Positions 8,188 through 16,373 are shown, counted from the first letter of the stretch. The stretch: 64,000 bases of DNA from Nitrososphaerota archaeon (GCA_029784795.1 JAFMAW010000002.1:1-64000); one strand, 5' to 3'. Numbers and translations: made by a program. The notes: generated from the letters alone by a model not told the origin.

Positions 8188-8670
8188 GTGAAGATCGAAG
8201 AAGTTGAGGTGACCGTCCCCGAGGGGCATCAGCTCATCCTGGGGCAGTCCCACTTCATCAAGTCGGTCGAGGACGTCTACGAGGCGTTGGCGACGTCGAT
8301 GCCGGGGATCAGGTTCGGGGTCGCCTTCTGCGAGGCCTCTGGCAAGTCGTTGATCAGGTCAGACGGGTCGGACCCAGGATGCGTCCGTCTCGCGACGGAC
8401 TGCGCGGCCCGGATCGCCGCTGGGCACGTCTTCGCGGTCTTCCTCTCGGGTGCCTTCCCGATCAACGTGTTGAACCGCATCAAGGGGGTGGAGGAGGTGG
8501 CGCAGGTCTTCTGCGCGACGGCCAACCCCCTCACGGTGGTGGTCGCCGACTCGGGGAAGGGGAGGGGGGTGCTGGGGGTGATCGACGGGGGTTACCCGAA
8601 GGGGGAGGAGGGGCCAGAAGACAGGAAGGAGAGGTACGAGTTCCTTAGGAAGCTGGGCTACAAGCGCTAG
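8188..8670 (+). CDS. Adenosine-specific kinase family protein (DUF355-like)
   Basis: 160 residues. The N-terminus MKIEEVEVTVPEG...LILGQSHFIKSVEDVYEAL and the stretch FGVAFCEASGKSLIR, with a G-R-G-V-L-G-V-I-D-G glycine loop near the C-terminus, match the small archaeal/bacterial adenosine-specific kinase family (PF04008), for which adenosine binding and phosphorylation have been proposed. GTG 8188 gives the family's normal N-terminus. An upstream in-frame GTG at 8173 is possible, but the T/A-rich element GGATTTGAT at 8155-8163 fits 8188 better. It stands alone, between the pilus operon and a small zinc protein. Confidence 0.75.
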   Translation: MKIEEVEVTVPEGHQLILGQSHFIKSVEDVYEALATSMPGIRFGVAFCEASGKSLIRSDGSDPGCVRLATDCAARIAAGHVFAVFLSGAFPINVLNRIKGVEEVAQVFCATANPLTVVVADSGKGRGVLGVIDGGYPKGEEGPEDRKERYEFLRKLGYKR

Positions 8671-8791
8671 AGCCGATTTTCACCAAGCAGACGGTGAGAC
8701 GTGAATTCACTTTCGCGTCACCCCCGCTGTATCTTACCGGCTTCAGATGCATTTTCTTAAAAGCAAGTGCCCTTCACAATGGGCAGGTGAC

Positions 8792-8977
8792 GTGGGCGTG
8801 TACACGAGCACTGAGCAGCAGGCGGCCCCTACCTGCGAGGTCTGTGGGCGGAAACTCGGCATCGGCTACTATTATTCATGCCACGTCTGCTCCCGTACCT
8901 TCTGCTATGCCCATGCGCCGCTGAGGTGCGACCACCTGGCGGTCAAGCAACCGGCGAAGAACGTCCTCGTCAGATAG
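8792..8977 (+). CDS. Small Cys/His-rich zinc-binding protein
   Basis: 61 residues from GTG 8792. It contains CEVC, CHVC, then C, H, C and H in close succession (FCYAHAPLRCDH), a two-site zinc finger pattern resembling AN1-type or RING-like treble clefs. A TATA-like CTTAAAA at 8756-8762 places RNA start just before this GTG; a longer version from 8747 would begin inside the promoter. No further family is recognised; a nucleic-acid or protein-binding adaptor is plausible. Confidence 0.65.
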   Translation: MGVYTSTEQQAAPTCEVCGRKLGIGYYYSCHVCSRTFCYAHAPLRCDHLAVKQPAKNVLVR

Positions 8978-8978
8978 G

Positions 8979-8985
8979 GATAAAC
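8979..8985 (+). promoter_or_regulatory. TATA box, deoxyribosyltransferase-like gene
   Basis: GATAAAC about 27 bases before the TTG at 9009, giving a leaderless start. Confidence 0.55.
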
Positions 8986-9008
8986 CTGTCCCAGCGCTCT
9001 CCCCTGCG

Positions 9009-9404
9009 TTGAAGGTCTATCTTTCTGTCCCGATGATCGCGAACAGGGCGCTCCCGAGGGCCACGGAGATGGCCAGGGCCATCGCAGACGCAGGGCACAC
9101 GGTCACCTCCCCCTGGGTCCTGGGACCGATCGAGAAGCGGGACGGCGCCGCAGTCAACATCTTCCGCCGGGACAGGGACGCGACCGAGGCCTCGGACGCC
9201 ATCGTGGCCGACGTCACCGACCCGAGCATAGGGGTGGGGATGGAAATAATGGCGGCCTACAAGGCCGGGAAGCGCATCATACTCCTGGCCAAGAAGGGGA
9301 AGGTCACCTCAGGGATGCTCGTCCACATGGACGCCAAAGAGACCGTGGAGTACGAGAGGGAGGAGGACGTCTACCTCTCGCTCCTGCGTGCCCTGTCGCG
9401 CTGA
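9009..9404 (+). CDS. Nucleoside 2-deoxyribosyltransferase-like protein
   Basis: 131 residues from TTG 9009. The N-terminus VYLSVPMI, the central DAIVADVTDPSIGVGMEIMAAYKAGKRIILL and the general Rossmann-like order match the nucleoside 2-deoxyribosyltransferase family (PF05014), in which the Glu of GxE is the catalytic nucleophile. Members also include DNPH1-like 5-hydroxymethyl-dUMP hydrolases, so a nucleotide-sanitising role is equally likely. The length is normal for the short archaeal members. Single-gene unit with its own TATA box. Confidence 0.75.
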   Translation: MKVYLSVPMIANRALPRATEMARAIADAGHTVTSPWVLGPIEKRDGAAVNIFRRDRDATEASDAIVADVTDPSIGVGMEIMAAYKAGKRIILLAKKGKVTSGMLVHMDAKETVEYEREEDVYLSLLRALSR

Positions 9405-9553
9405 CCTGGAAGGCGGCCGGGGCTCCACCGCATACGCCGTCGCAGCCGGCGCAGGTCAGCGGCTCCGCCACCTCCTGCCTCGACTACCTGGGCACGGACG
9501 AGTGCGCGAGCTAGCAGCAACGCCCCCGCGCCGCCGTCCGCCGAAGAAGTATC

Positions 9554-9561
9554 GTTTTATC
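9554..9561 (+). promoter_or_regulatory. TATA box of ridA-like gene
   Basis: GTTTTATC centred 27 bases before ATG 9585; leaderless start expected. Confidence 0.55.
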
Positions 9562-9584
9562 CCCCGCCGTCCCCGGTCCGCGCA

Positions 9585-9956
9585 ATGAAGTCTGAGGTCA
9601 GGTCGAAGGGCGCCCCGGAGCCCATAGGGCCGTACTCACAGGGCGTCGACGCGGGCGCGGTCTACTGCTCGGGCCAGCTCGGGGCGGACCCCGCGACAGG
9701 GAAGCTCGAAGACGGGGTCGCGGCGCAGACCAGGCGTGCGCTCTCGAACCTGGGCCAGGTCCTCGGTGCCGCCGGGCTTGGCCTGCGCGACGTGGTGAAG
9801 ACGACTGTCTTCATGGCCGACCTGTCTGAGTTCGCGCAGATGAACGAGGAGTACGGGAAGCACTTCTCGCCCCCCTTCCCGGCGCGGTCCACGGTCCAGG
9901 CGGCGGCCCTCCCCAGGGGGGCGAGGGTGGAGATAGACGCCGTGGCGGTACGCTGA
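9585..9956 (+). CDS. RidA family (YjgF/UK114) reactive enamine/imine deaminase
   Basis: 123 residues, full length for the family. Signatures seen are GPYSQGVDAG near the start, YCSGQLGADP, ALSNLGQVLGAAGLGLRDVVKTTVFMADLSEF, and the C-terminal PARSTVQAAALPRGARVEIDAVA, which includes the conserved Arg (RSTV) that binds the carboxylate of the imine substrate. Known members hydrolyse reactive 2-aminoacrylate-type intermediates in the cytoplasm. Preceded by its own TATA box and convergent with the mrp operon. Confidence 0.9.
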   Translation: MKSEVRSKGAPEPIGPYSQGVDAGAVYCSGQLGADPATGKLEDGVAAQTRRALSNLGQVLGAAGLGLRDVVKTTVFMADLSEFAQMNEEYGKHFSPPFPARSTVQAAALPRGARVEIDAVAVR

Positions 9957-9959
9957 GCT

Positions 9960-10061
9960 TCAGCCCCGCGACCAGGATTTGCGGTAGGGCCCGCGCCTCC
10001 TCTTTCTCGCCTTCTTCTTCCGGGCCGACTCGGCCAGCAGGCTGTCCTGGTGGGCCTTCAC
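9960..10061 (-). CDS. Very small basic protein overlapping mrp stop
   Basis: A 33-codon frame that begins with GTG at 10061-10059, overlapping the TGA of the mrp gene as GTGA, the same kind of coupling used elsewhere in this window. The product starts MKAHQDSLLAESARKK and continues with a dense Lys/Arg tract ending GPYRKSWSRG; about 13 of 33 residues are basic. Codon choice in the frame matches the neighbours (AAG, CGC, CTG, GCC). A nucleic-acid or ribosome-binding role is suggested by composition only. No family name can be given. Confidence 0.55.
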   Translation of the reverse strand: MKAHQDSLLAESARKKKARKRRRGPYRKSWSRG

Positions 10062-11113
10062 TTTTTCATCTTGGCGTAGGCGACGATGCTGAGCATCCCA
10101 GCCACCTTGAACGCAAGCTCTTTGTAGACCAGGGCCTCCGGCGAGTCGGGCCGAGAGTTGACCACCGGGTCCCCCCTGTCGGTCTGCTCCCTCACGGCGA
10201 CGGCCAGCGGTATCTCGCCTAGGAAGTCAGCCCCCCTCTCCGCCGCTATCTTCCTGCCGCCGCCGCCTGAGAAGATCTCGGTCCTCTCGCCGCAGTGCGG
10301 GCAGACGAAGTAGCTCATGTTCTCGACCACTCCAAGTATGGGCGCGTCCAGCCGCTTGAACATGGCGAGGGCTTTCGCGGCTATGCTGAGGGCTGCGTCC
10401 TGGGGCGTCGTGACTATCAGGACTCCGCCGAGGGGGACCGTCTGCGCGAGGGTGAGGCTGGCGTCGCCGGTCCCCGGAGGGAGGTCGCAGATGAGGTAGT
10501 CGAGCTCCCCCCAGTCCACCTGAGTCAGCAGCTGCCTGACCGCTCCGGCCACGAGGGGGCCCCTCCAGATGACCGGGGTCTCCTCGTCGTAGAAGAACCC
10601 CAGGGACGCCACCTTCACGCCGTGGGCCACCGGAGGGATGACCATCTCGTCCCTGACCTCCGGCCTGGACTTCACTCCCATCATGAGCGGGATGTTGGGA
10701 CCGTAGACGTCCGCGTCGAGTATCCCGACCTTTGCCCCAGAAGCCGCCAGCGCGCAGGCCAGGTTGACCGCCACCGTGGACTTCCCCACCCCGCCCTTCC
10801 CGCTGGCCACGGCGATGATGTTCTTCACCCCCTTCAGCACTTCGGCTTCGGCGTAGTCCCTGGTGGCGTAGACCATGGAACCTGTCTTCATCTCCACCTC
10901 CTTCACCCCCGGGATGCCCTCCACCGCAGCCCTGGCCGCCTCCTCCAGCCTCGAGCGCAGGGGGCAGGCTGGGGTGGTGAGGTTGAGCGTGAACGTGACC
11001 CTGTCGCCGGCGACTTCGACCTCGTCGACCATGTGGAGGGAGACCAAATCCCTCCCCAGCTCCGGGTCCTTGACCGCGGCCAGCGCCCTGATCACGTCCT
11101 CCTTGTCTGCCAA
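10058..11113 (-). CDS. Mrp/NBP35 (ApbC) Fe-S cluster carrier ATPase with DUF59 domain
   Basis: 351 residues from TTG 11113. Residues ~1-85 form a MIP18/DUF59 domain (KDPELGRDLVSLHMVDEV). From ~95 comes a ParA/MinD-type P-loop, ASGKGGVGKST, with the deviant Walker A two-lysine signature, then a switch DADVYGPNIP, DLPPGTGD and a C-terminal CPHC that can hold a bridging 4Fe-4S cluster. This domain order is standard for archaeal and bacterial Mrp. The role is transfer of Fe-S clusters to apo-proteins in the cytoplasm. The 33-residue basic protein overlaps its stop. Confidence 0.9.
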   Translation of the reverse strand: MADKEDVIRALAAVKDPELGRDLVSLHMVDEVEVAGDRVTFTLNLTTPACPLRSRLEEAARAAVEGIPGVKEVEMKTGSMVYATRDYAEAEVLKGVKNIIAVASGKGGVGKSTVAVNLACALAASGAKVGILDADVYGPNIPLMMGVKSRPEVRDEMVIPPVAHGVKVASLGFFYDEETPVIWRGPLVAGAVRQLLTQVDWGELDYLICDLPPGTGDASLTLAQTVPLGGVLIVTTPQDAALSIAAKALAMFKRLDAPILGVVENMSYFVCPHCGERTEIFSGGGGRKIAAERGADFLGEIPLAVAVREQTDRGDPVVNSRPDSPEALVYKELAFKVAGMLSIVAYAKMKK

Positions 11114-11137
11114 CCTGGCGCGTGCTCCGGCCGGGGG

Positions 11138-11146
11138 CTTAAATTT
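11138..11146 (-). promoter_or_regulatory. TATA box of mrp
   Basis: AAATTTAAG on the minus strand, centred 29 bases before TTG 11113. It is about 25 bases from the cofE TATA on the other strand, so the two divergent promoters are packed back to back. Confidence 0.6.
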
Positions 11147-11162
11147 CCTCCCTCAGGCGGAG

Positions 11163-11170
11163 TCTTTATC
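11163..11170 (+). promoter_or_regulatory. TATA box of F420 operon
   Basis: TCTTTATC centred about 29 bases before GTG 11196 and 38 before ATG 11205; it supports 11196 as the start of cofE. Confidence 0.55.
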
Positions 11171-11195
11171 GCACCCGCGAGACGCGCCGCGCGAA

Positions 11196-11945
11196 GTGGG
11201 CATCATGGAGGTAATCCCGGTCCGCGGTCTCGCCGAGGTCAAGCCGGGGAAAGACCTGGGGGCGCTCATCGTCGCGGCCCTGCGCAGGGGGCGCCTCAGC
11301 CTGAAGCGCGGGGACGTCGTGGTGGTCAAGCAGAAGGCCGTCTCCAAGGCCGAGGGGAGGCTCGTCAGGCTCGCGGATGTCGTCCCCGGCGCCCGGGCGG
11401 AAAGACTGGCGAAGTCTCAGGGGAAGGACCCGCGCCTCGTCGAGCTCATCCTCAGGGAGTCTGTGAGGGTGGTCCGGGCCGGGCACGGCGTGATCATCAC
11501 GGAGACCAGGCATGGCTTCATCTGTGCGAACTCCGGCGTAGACCAGTCGAACGTGGGCAGAGGTGTGGCGGCGCTGCTCCCTGTGGACTCTGACAGGAGC
11601 GCCAGGGAGATCAGGGCCACCCTCGAGAAAGCCTCGGGGACTCGGCTCGCGGTCGTGGTCACTGACACGTTCGGGCGCCCCTGGCGGCTCGGCCAGACCG
11701 ACGTCGCCATAGGGTGCTCTGGTATCGACCCCCTCGTCCGCTACGCGGGGAAGCGGGACAAGTTCGGCTACACGCTAAGGGTGACCCAGCCAGCCGTGGT
11801 CGACGAGATCGCTGGCGCCGCGGAGCTCGTGCTGGGGAAGCTGGGCGGGACACCCGTGGCCATCGTCAGGGGCGCGAGCTACTCCAGGGGGGATACCGGG
11901 GTGAGGCCGCTCGTGATGCCCAGGGCGAGGGACCTGTTCAGGTGA
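11196..11945 (+). CDS. cofE: Coenzyme F420-0:L-glutamate ligase (CofE)
   Basis: About 249 residues; GTG 11196 is chosen from the TATA spacing, with ATG 11205 as the alternative. Family landmarks are IPVRGLAEVKPGKDL, GDVVVVKQKAVSKAEGR, the GTP/metal-binding region TETRHGFICANSGVDQSN, TDTFGRPWRLGQTDVAIG and the C-terminal RGASYSRGDTGVRPLV. CofE adds the gamma-linked glutamates to F420-0 using GTP. It is the first gene of a cofE-cofD-cofC run, so F420 synthesis can be inferred, although the FO synthase genes are not in this window. Confidence 0.92.
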   Translation: MGIMEVIPVRGLAEVKPGKDLGALIVAALRRGRLSLKRGDVVVVKQKAVSKAEGRLVRLADVVPGARAERLAKSQGKDPRLVELILRESVRVVRAGHGVIITETRHGFICANSGVDQSNVGRGVAALLPVDSDRSAREIRATLEKASGTRLAVVVTDTFGRPWRLGQTDVAIGCSGIDPLVRYAGKRDKFGYTLRVTQPAVVDEIAGAAELVLGKLGGTPVAIVRGASYSRGDTGVRPLVMPRARDLFR

Positions 11946-11949
11946 GCCC

Positions 11950-12861
11950 ATGAAGGTCGTCGTCCTGGCCGGGGGGACCGGCTCTGCCAAGCTCCTCCGG
12001 GGGGTCCAGGCGCTGGGCGTCGACATGACCGTCGTGGCCAACGTCGGGGACAACGCCTGGATCTACGGGGTCTACGTCTGCCCAGACGTCGACATCGCAT
12101 GCTACGCCCTCGCCGGGATGTCAGACAGCGCCCGGGGGTGGGGGATACAGGGGGACTCGTTCCAGGTGCTCGACCAGATGGCCCGCGCAGGGGTCGAGAC
12201 GTGGTTCAGGCTCGGGGACAGGGACCTCGCCACCTGCCTGGCGAGGACCCAGATGCTCAGGGACGGGCGCACCCTGACCGAAGCGACTGAGGCCCTGGCG
12301 GACAGGCTAGGAGCAGGGTGCGCCGTCCTCCCGGCCTGCGACGAGCCCGTCCAGACCATCATCTCCACCCCACAGGGAGAGCTTGACCTCCAGGAGTTCT
12401 GGGTGAGGGAGAAGGGCCGCCCGCGGGTCCTGGGAGTGAGGTACAGGGGCGCAGACCGCGCGCGTCCCACAGCCAAGGTCAGGGACGCCGTCAGGGGGGC
12501 GGACAGGGTGGTGGTCTGTCCCGCCAATCCGGTCACCAGCATCGGCCCGGAGCTGGCGGTCCCAGGGTTCGTCAGGCTGCTGAGGTCTGCGCGGAGGGTG
12601 GTGGCGCTCTCCCCAATGGTCGGGAACCGACCCTTCAGCGGGCCGGCCGGGAAGCTGATGAGGGCCACGGGGGTCCCCTCCAGCTCTCTGGGGGTGGCGA
12701 GGCTCTACTCCAAGTTCGCAGACGCCCTGGTGATAGCAAGCGAGGACAGGGGGATGGCCGGCGAGATCCGTCGCCTGGGGCTCGACTGCGCCGCCGCAGA
12801 CATTAGGATGAGGGGGCCGTCAGACGCGGCCAGGGTCGCCAGGGAGGTGCTGGCCGCCTGA
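11950..12861 (+). CDS. cofD: 2-phospho-L-lactate/PEP transferase (CofD)
   Basis: 303 residues from ATG 11950, four bases after cofE stops. The N-terminus VVLAGGTGSAKLLRGV and the segments NVGDNAWIYGVYVCPDVD, LGDRDLATCLARTQ and VCPANPVTSIGPELAVPG are typical of CofD. This enzyme moves the phospholactyl or phosphoenolpyruvyl group from the GDP/GTP-activated donor made by CofC onto FO. Asp residues in the GDxD-like motifs bind the metal. It is intact and of usual length. Confidence 0.93.
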   Translation: MKVVVLAGGTGSAKLLRGVQALGVDMTVVANVGDNAWIYGVYVCPDVDIACYALAGMSDSARGWGIQGDSFQVLDQMARAGVETWFRLGDRDLATCLARTQMLRDGRTLTEATEALADRLGAGCAVLPACDEPVQTIISTPQGELDLQEFWVREKGRPRVLGVRYRGADRARPTAKVRDAVRGADRVVVCPANPVTSIGPELAVPGFVRLLRSARRVVALSPMVGNRPFSGPAGKLMRATGVPSSSLGVARLYSKFADALVIASEDRGMAGEIRRLGLDCAAADIRMRGPSDAARVAREVLAA

Positions 12862-12872
12862 GAGGCCTGGCC

Positions 12873-13487
12873 TTGGTGATACCTGTGAAGTCGTCCGGGG
12901 GTAAGTCGAGGCTGTCCGGGTTCCTGTCGCAGCCGCAGAGGGACGAGTTCAGCAGGCTGCTCCTCGAGGACGTCCTCGACACGGTGGTGGAGGCCGGCCT
13001 CGCAGAGAGCTGCTTCGTGGTGTCCTCCGACCGCGGCGTCCTCGAGCTGGCAGAAAGCCGCGGGGCGCTGGGGGTCCTCGAAGAAGGAGACTCGGGGGTG
13101 AACGCCGCGGTGGAGGCGGGGGCGCGGGCGAGCGGGGCGGATACGGTCCTGGTCCTCCCATCGGATCTTCCGCTCCTGACCTCTGCCGACGTCGGCGCCA
13201 TCATCGGTCTGTGGGGCGGGGGGGCGGAGGTCGTCATCGCGCCGTCCGTTGCCTTCGACGGGACCAACGCCCTCCTGTATCCCGCGGCCGCGGGGCTCTG
13301 CCTGAGCTACGACCGCAACAGCTTCTGGAACCACCTCGCCTCGGCGGCGAGCTCGGGGCTCTCTGTCGGGGTCAGCACCAGGCCGGGGATAATGCTGGAC
13401 ATAGACTCCCCGGACGACTTCAGAGGGCTGGCTTCGTCCGGGTCCGACCGCAGGGCGGCCCGGTTCTCGAGGAGGGCCGTGGGTTGA
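12873..13487 (+). CDS. cofC: 2-phospho-L-lactate (PEP) guanylyltransferase (CofC)
   Basis: 204 residues from TTG 12873, eleven bases after cofD. It opens with VIPVKSSGGKSRLSGFL, the nucleotide-binding N-terminus of CofC, followed by LLLEDVLDTVV, VLPSDLPLLTSADV (the metal-binding Asp region) and SFWNHLASA. It makes the GDP- or GTP-derived donor used by CofD. The N-terminus is a few residues shorter than in most homologues, which start with one more strand before the VIPVK motif. Its stop overlaps the start of the downstream amidohydrolase. Confidence 0.9.
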   Translation: MVIPVKSSGGKSRLSGFLSQPQRDEFSRLLLEDVLDTVVEAGLAESCFVVSSDRGVLELAESRGALGVLEEGDSGVNAAVEAGARASGADTVLVLPSDLPLLTSADVGAIIGLWGGGAEVVIAPSVAFDGTNALLYPAAAGLCLSYDRNSFWNHLASAASSGLSVGVSTRPGIMLDIDSPDDFRGLASSGSDRRAARFSRRAVG

Positions 13488-15013
13488 AGGGGCTCCTCCT
13501 GAAGAACTGCACCTTCCTCGACTCCTCGGCCGGAGGGGTCTACTGCGAGGGTGGACGCATCGAGAAGATCTACCGGGGAGGGGAGCCCGCGGTCCCGCCC
13601 GACGCCGCGGTGGTGGACGCCAACGGAGGGACGGTCCTCCCCGGGCTCATCGACTCCCACTGCCACCCTTTCGAATACTCATGGCTGAAGCGGAACCTCG
13701 ACCTCCGAGGGACCAGCAGCGTAGTCGCCCTCCGCCTCCGGATCCAGGCCGGGGTGCTCAGGGCGAAGCCCGGAGAGTGGGTGGTGGGGATGGGCTGGGA
13801 CCAGGAGGCCTTCCCGGGCCGGAAGATGCCCGCCAAGGAGGACATCGACGGGGTCTCCCCGGCAAACCCGGTGGCCGTGACCAGGGTCTGCGGCCACGTG
13901 GCCCTGCTCAACAGCGCTGCCATCAGCCGGCTCGGCCTGGGGTCGAGGACCGGGCCTCTCTTCGAGCGCGGCCAGGGCGGCGAGCTGACCGGGATAGTGA
14001 AGGAGGGGGCCCTGACCGAGGTCGGCGCGAGCATCCCGAAGACCGCCGAGGAGCTCGCCTCCGGGCTGCAGGCGGTCGAGTCTGAGGGAGCCCGGCTGGG
14101 GCTCGCCGCCCTGCACACCATCGTCTCCCCTGACGGGTTCCGCGAAGAGCTCGCGGCTCTGGCCCTCCTCGCCACAGAGGGGAGGCTCGCCCTGCGGCAC
14201 AGGATCTACGTCCCCCCTGACTCCCTGGGGCTCCTGGGCGAAGGGAAGCTCGGGCCGAAGCTCGCGGGCCCCCGGGCGAGGATAAACGGGGTCAAGATAT
14301 TCGCCGACGGGTCCCTCGGCGCCAGGACTGCCGCCCTGCGCGAGCCCTACTCCGACGACCCGTCGAACTCGGGGCTTCTGGGGTACGGAGACGAAGAGCT
14401 CGCCGCCCTGGTCGAGCGGGTCGACTCCATGGGGCAACAGGCGATCATCCACGCCATCGGGGACAGGGCGGTCGAGCAGGCCATCGGCGCGCTCTCCAGG
14501 GTGACCGGGGCCACCAACCCGCGGAGGCACAGGATCGAGCACGCGGGACTCATCCCCCGGGACCTGAGGTCCAGGATGGCCAGGCACGGGATCAGGGCAG
14601 CGGTCCAGCCGTGCTTTGTGACCTCGGACACCTGGGCGCAGGAGAGGCTGGGTGAAGAGAGGATCCGCGACCTCTATCCCTTCCGGTCCATGCTGAGGGA
14701 GGGGCTGGTGGCCTCGGGGGGCTCCGACTGCCCGGTGGAGTCCCTGAGCCCCATCCTCGGGGTCTGGTCCGCCATGACCAGGGGCGGGATCGTCCCGGAG
14801 GAGGCCATCGGGATGGACGAGGCCCTGTCGATGTACACCTCCATGGCGGCTTCCAACGGGTTCGACGACCACCCCTTCGCCGAGGGGAGCCCAGCCGACC
14901 TTACGCTCCTCGACTCCGCCGTGGCCGGGATGCACCCGGCGCTCTTCCGGAAGGTGAAGCCCTTCGCCACGGTCGTGGACGGGGTGCCCGTCCACTCCTA
15001 CGGCTTCGGCTGA
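13484..15013 (+). CDS. Amidohydrolase 3 family metal-dependent hydrolase (YtcJ-like)
   Basis: 509 residues from TTG 13484, whose TTGA overlaps the cofC stop, so it is the fourth gene of the F420 operon. The family pattern is complete: LPGLIDSHCHP near residue 55 (metal-binding HxH), FADGSLGARTAAL, IHAIGDRAVEQAI, RRHRIEHAG, and SGGSDCPVESLSP with the last metal/catalytic Asp. The family includes N-substituted formamide deformylases and uncharacterised exoenzymes; the substrate is unknown. A link to F420 is suggested only by translational coupling. It converges with, and overlaps by 16 bases, the gene on the other strand. Confidence 0.85.
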   Translation: MKGLLLKNCTFLDSSAGGVYCEGGRIEKIYRGGEPAVPPDAAVVDANGGTVLPGLIDSHCHPFEYSWLKRNLDLRGTSSVVALRLRIQAGVLRAKPGEWVVGMGWDQEAFPGRKMPAKEDIDGVSPANPVAVTRVCGHVALLNSAAISRLGLGSRTGPLFERGQGGELTGIVKEGALTEVGASIPKTAEELASGLQAVESEGARLGLAALHTIVSPDGFREELAALALLATEGRLALRHRIYVPPDSLGLLGEGKLGPKLAGPRARINGVKIFADGSLGARTAALREPYSDDPSNSGLLGYGDEELAALVERVDSMGQQAIIHAIGDRAVEQAIGALSRVTGATNPRRHRIEHAGLIPRDLRSRMARHGIRAAVQPCFVTSDTWAQERLGEERIRDLYPFRSMLREGLVASGGSDCPVESLSPILGVWSAMTRGGIVPEEAIGMDEALSMYTSMAASNGFDDHPFAEGSPADLTLLDSAVAGMHPALFRKVKPFATVVDGVPVHSYGFG

Positions 15014-15516
15014 GCCTTCCTGAACTCCCCAGACTTCCCGTCGTAGCCCAGCAGGTCGGCATAGATTGCCCAGTGGATCAGGAGGGTCCGCACCAGCGCC
15101 TCGTTGAGGTCGGGCTTGTAGTGCCACTTCAGGCCGATCTCCGCAAGCGAGTCGGCGACGTCCTGGGCCGTGACGACCTTCTTCCTCGACACCAGGTCCA
15201 GGGCCGTGCGGAAGGGCTCGATGGTGGCGACTCTGTCCTTCAGCATCCTCATCTTGTTCCGCGTGGTCTTCTGGAACTTCAGGCCAAGCTCTGTGAGCAG
15301 CACGTCCCCCTTCTCGGTCCTCACCAGGCCGAGCATCTCGGCGGCGTCCAAGATAGGAAGCAGTACCGCGATGTCAGCTCCGAGTTCGTCAGCGAGCTTC
15401 GGGACGTCGACCTTCCCCCCGATGCTCCCGGCTATCTCGACCAGGCTGATCACCTGGCCGGCCCTCACGTTGCCTGGCATCATCAGCGCCGTCGGGAGGG
15501 GTCTCGTCTCGGTCAA
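14998..15516 (-). CDS. Stand-alone AAA-associated (NitT/TauT ATPase C-terminal) domain protein
   Basis: 172 residues from TTG 15514-15516. Residues 1-105 look like a winged-helix regulatory unit (VISLVEIAGSIGGKVDVPKLADELG, LDAAEMLGLV). The C-terminal part (RTLLIHWAIYADLLGYDGKSGEF) is the motif that ends the AAA-associated domain (PF09821-like), which is normally fused to the C-terminus of nitrate/sulfonate-type ABC ATPases. Here it is separate, 53 bases downstream of the ATPase gene. It has its own TATA-like CCTTAAATC around 15549-15557. A role in sensing and controlling the transporter is inference. Confidence 0.7.
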   Translation of the reverse strand: MTETRPLPTALMMPGNVRAGQVISLVEIAGSIGGKVDVPKLADELGADIAVLLPILDAAEMLGLVRTEKGDVLLTELGLKFQKTTRNKMRMLKDRVATIEPFRTALDLVSRKKVVTAQDVADSLAEIGLKWHYKPDLNEALVRTLLIHWAIYADLLGYDGKSGEFRKAQPKP

Positions 15517-15569
15517 CTACGCCGTTCTCCACAACGGTCCTGACTGTGATTTAAGGTGAGCACCAACGC

Positions 15570-16367
15570 TCATGATAGCAGGGTGTACACCTTGTCTACC
15601 CACTGGAAGAACTCTTCAGACTTCTTGTTCCGCGGCCTCGGCATCTTGACCTCCACCTCGCCCACCACCCGGGCCGGCCTGCCGGAGAGGACCACCACCT
15701 TGTCCGCGAGCTCGATTATCTCTTCGACGTTGTGGCTCACGAGTATCACACTCTGGACCGATGTCTGGGGGTTTATCAGGAGGGTGTACGTCTCCTTTCT
15801 CAGGCGCTCGGCGGTGAGGTCGTCGAGGGAGCTGAAGGGCTCGTCAAGGAGCATGACCCTCGGCTCCGTGGCTAAGGCCCTGGCGACCCCTACCCTCTGC
15901 TTCATCCCCCCGGAGAGCTCCCCCGGGTAGACATCCTCGAAGCCCGACAGCCCGGCTACCTCGAGGGCCGCCTTGGCTTTCTCCCGCTTCTGCTCCTCAG
16001 TGAGGTCCTTGCGGGGGCTCAGGCCGAAGAGCACGTTCTCGAGGGCCGTCCGCCACGGGAGGAGGACGAAGTTCTGGAACACCATGGACACGTCCGCCCG
16101 GGGGCCCTTGACCTCTGAGCCGAGGACCATCACCTTCCCCGCGGAGGGCCTGATGAGCCCGGCGACTATGCGCAGCAGGGTCGACTTTCCGCAACCCGAC
16201 GGACCGGTGATGGCCACCAGCTCGTCCCTCTTCGCGGTCATGGAGACGTCGACGAGGACAGGGAGCGGCTCCCGCTCCTTGTGGTAGTCTAGGTTCACGT
16301 GCTCGACCGCCACGATCGTCGTCCCCGCGAGCGGCTGGGCTTGCTGCTGCGACAACATCGCGGCCAC
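15570..16367 (-). CDS. NitT/TauT-family ABC transporter ATP-binding protein
   Basis: 265 residues from GTG 16367, six bases after the permease. Walker A GPSGCGKS is near 55, signature LSGGMKQRVGVARALA near 155, Walker B RVMLLDEPFSSLD near 175, and the switch His in ILVSHNVEEI near 212. It belongs to the nitrate/sulfonate/taurine importer group and energises the double permease next to it. The C-terminal regulatory extension seen in duplicated-permease systems is absent and encoded separately downstream. The substrate is unknown (anion or organosulfonate by family). Confidence 0.9.
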   Translation of the reverse strand: MAAMLSQQQAQPLAGTTIVAVEHVNLDYHKEREPLPVLVDVSMTAKRDELVAITGPSGCGKSTLLRIVAGLIRPSAGKVMVLGSEVKGPRADVSMVFQNFVLLPWRTALENVLFGLSPRKDLTEEQKREKAKAALEVAGLSGFEDVYPGELSGGMKQRVGVARALATEPRVMLLDEPFSSLDDLTAERLRKETYTLLINPQTSVQSVILVSHNVEEIIELADKVVVLSGRPARVVGEVEVKMPRPRNKKSEEFFQWVDKVYTLLS

Positions 16368-16373
16368 CTTCGC

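Noticed and set aside
8695..8724. Dyad around GTGAATTCAC
   Set aside because: The inner 10 bp is palindromic but the outer arms match only partly; possibly terminator or operator, too weak to list.
9405..9584. Plus-strand frame ending LDYLGTDECAS after the deoxyribosyltransferase-like gene
   Set aside because: No start codon or promoter and only ~35 codons; the 180-base gap is left without a gene.
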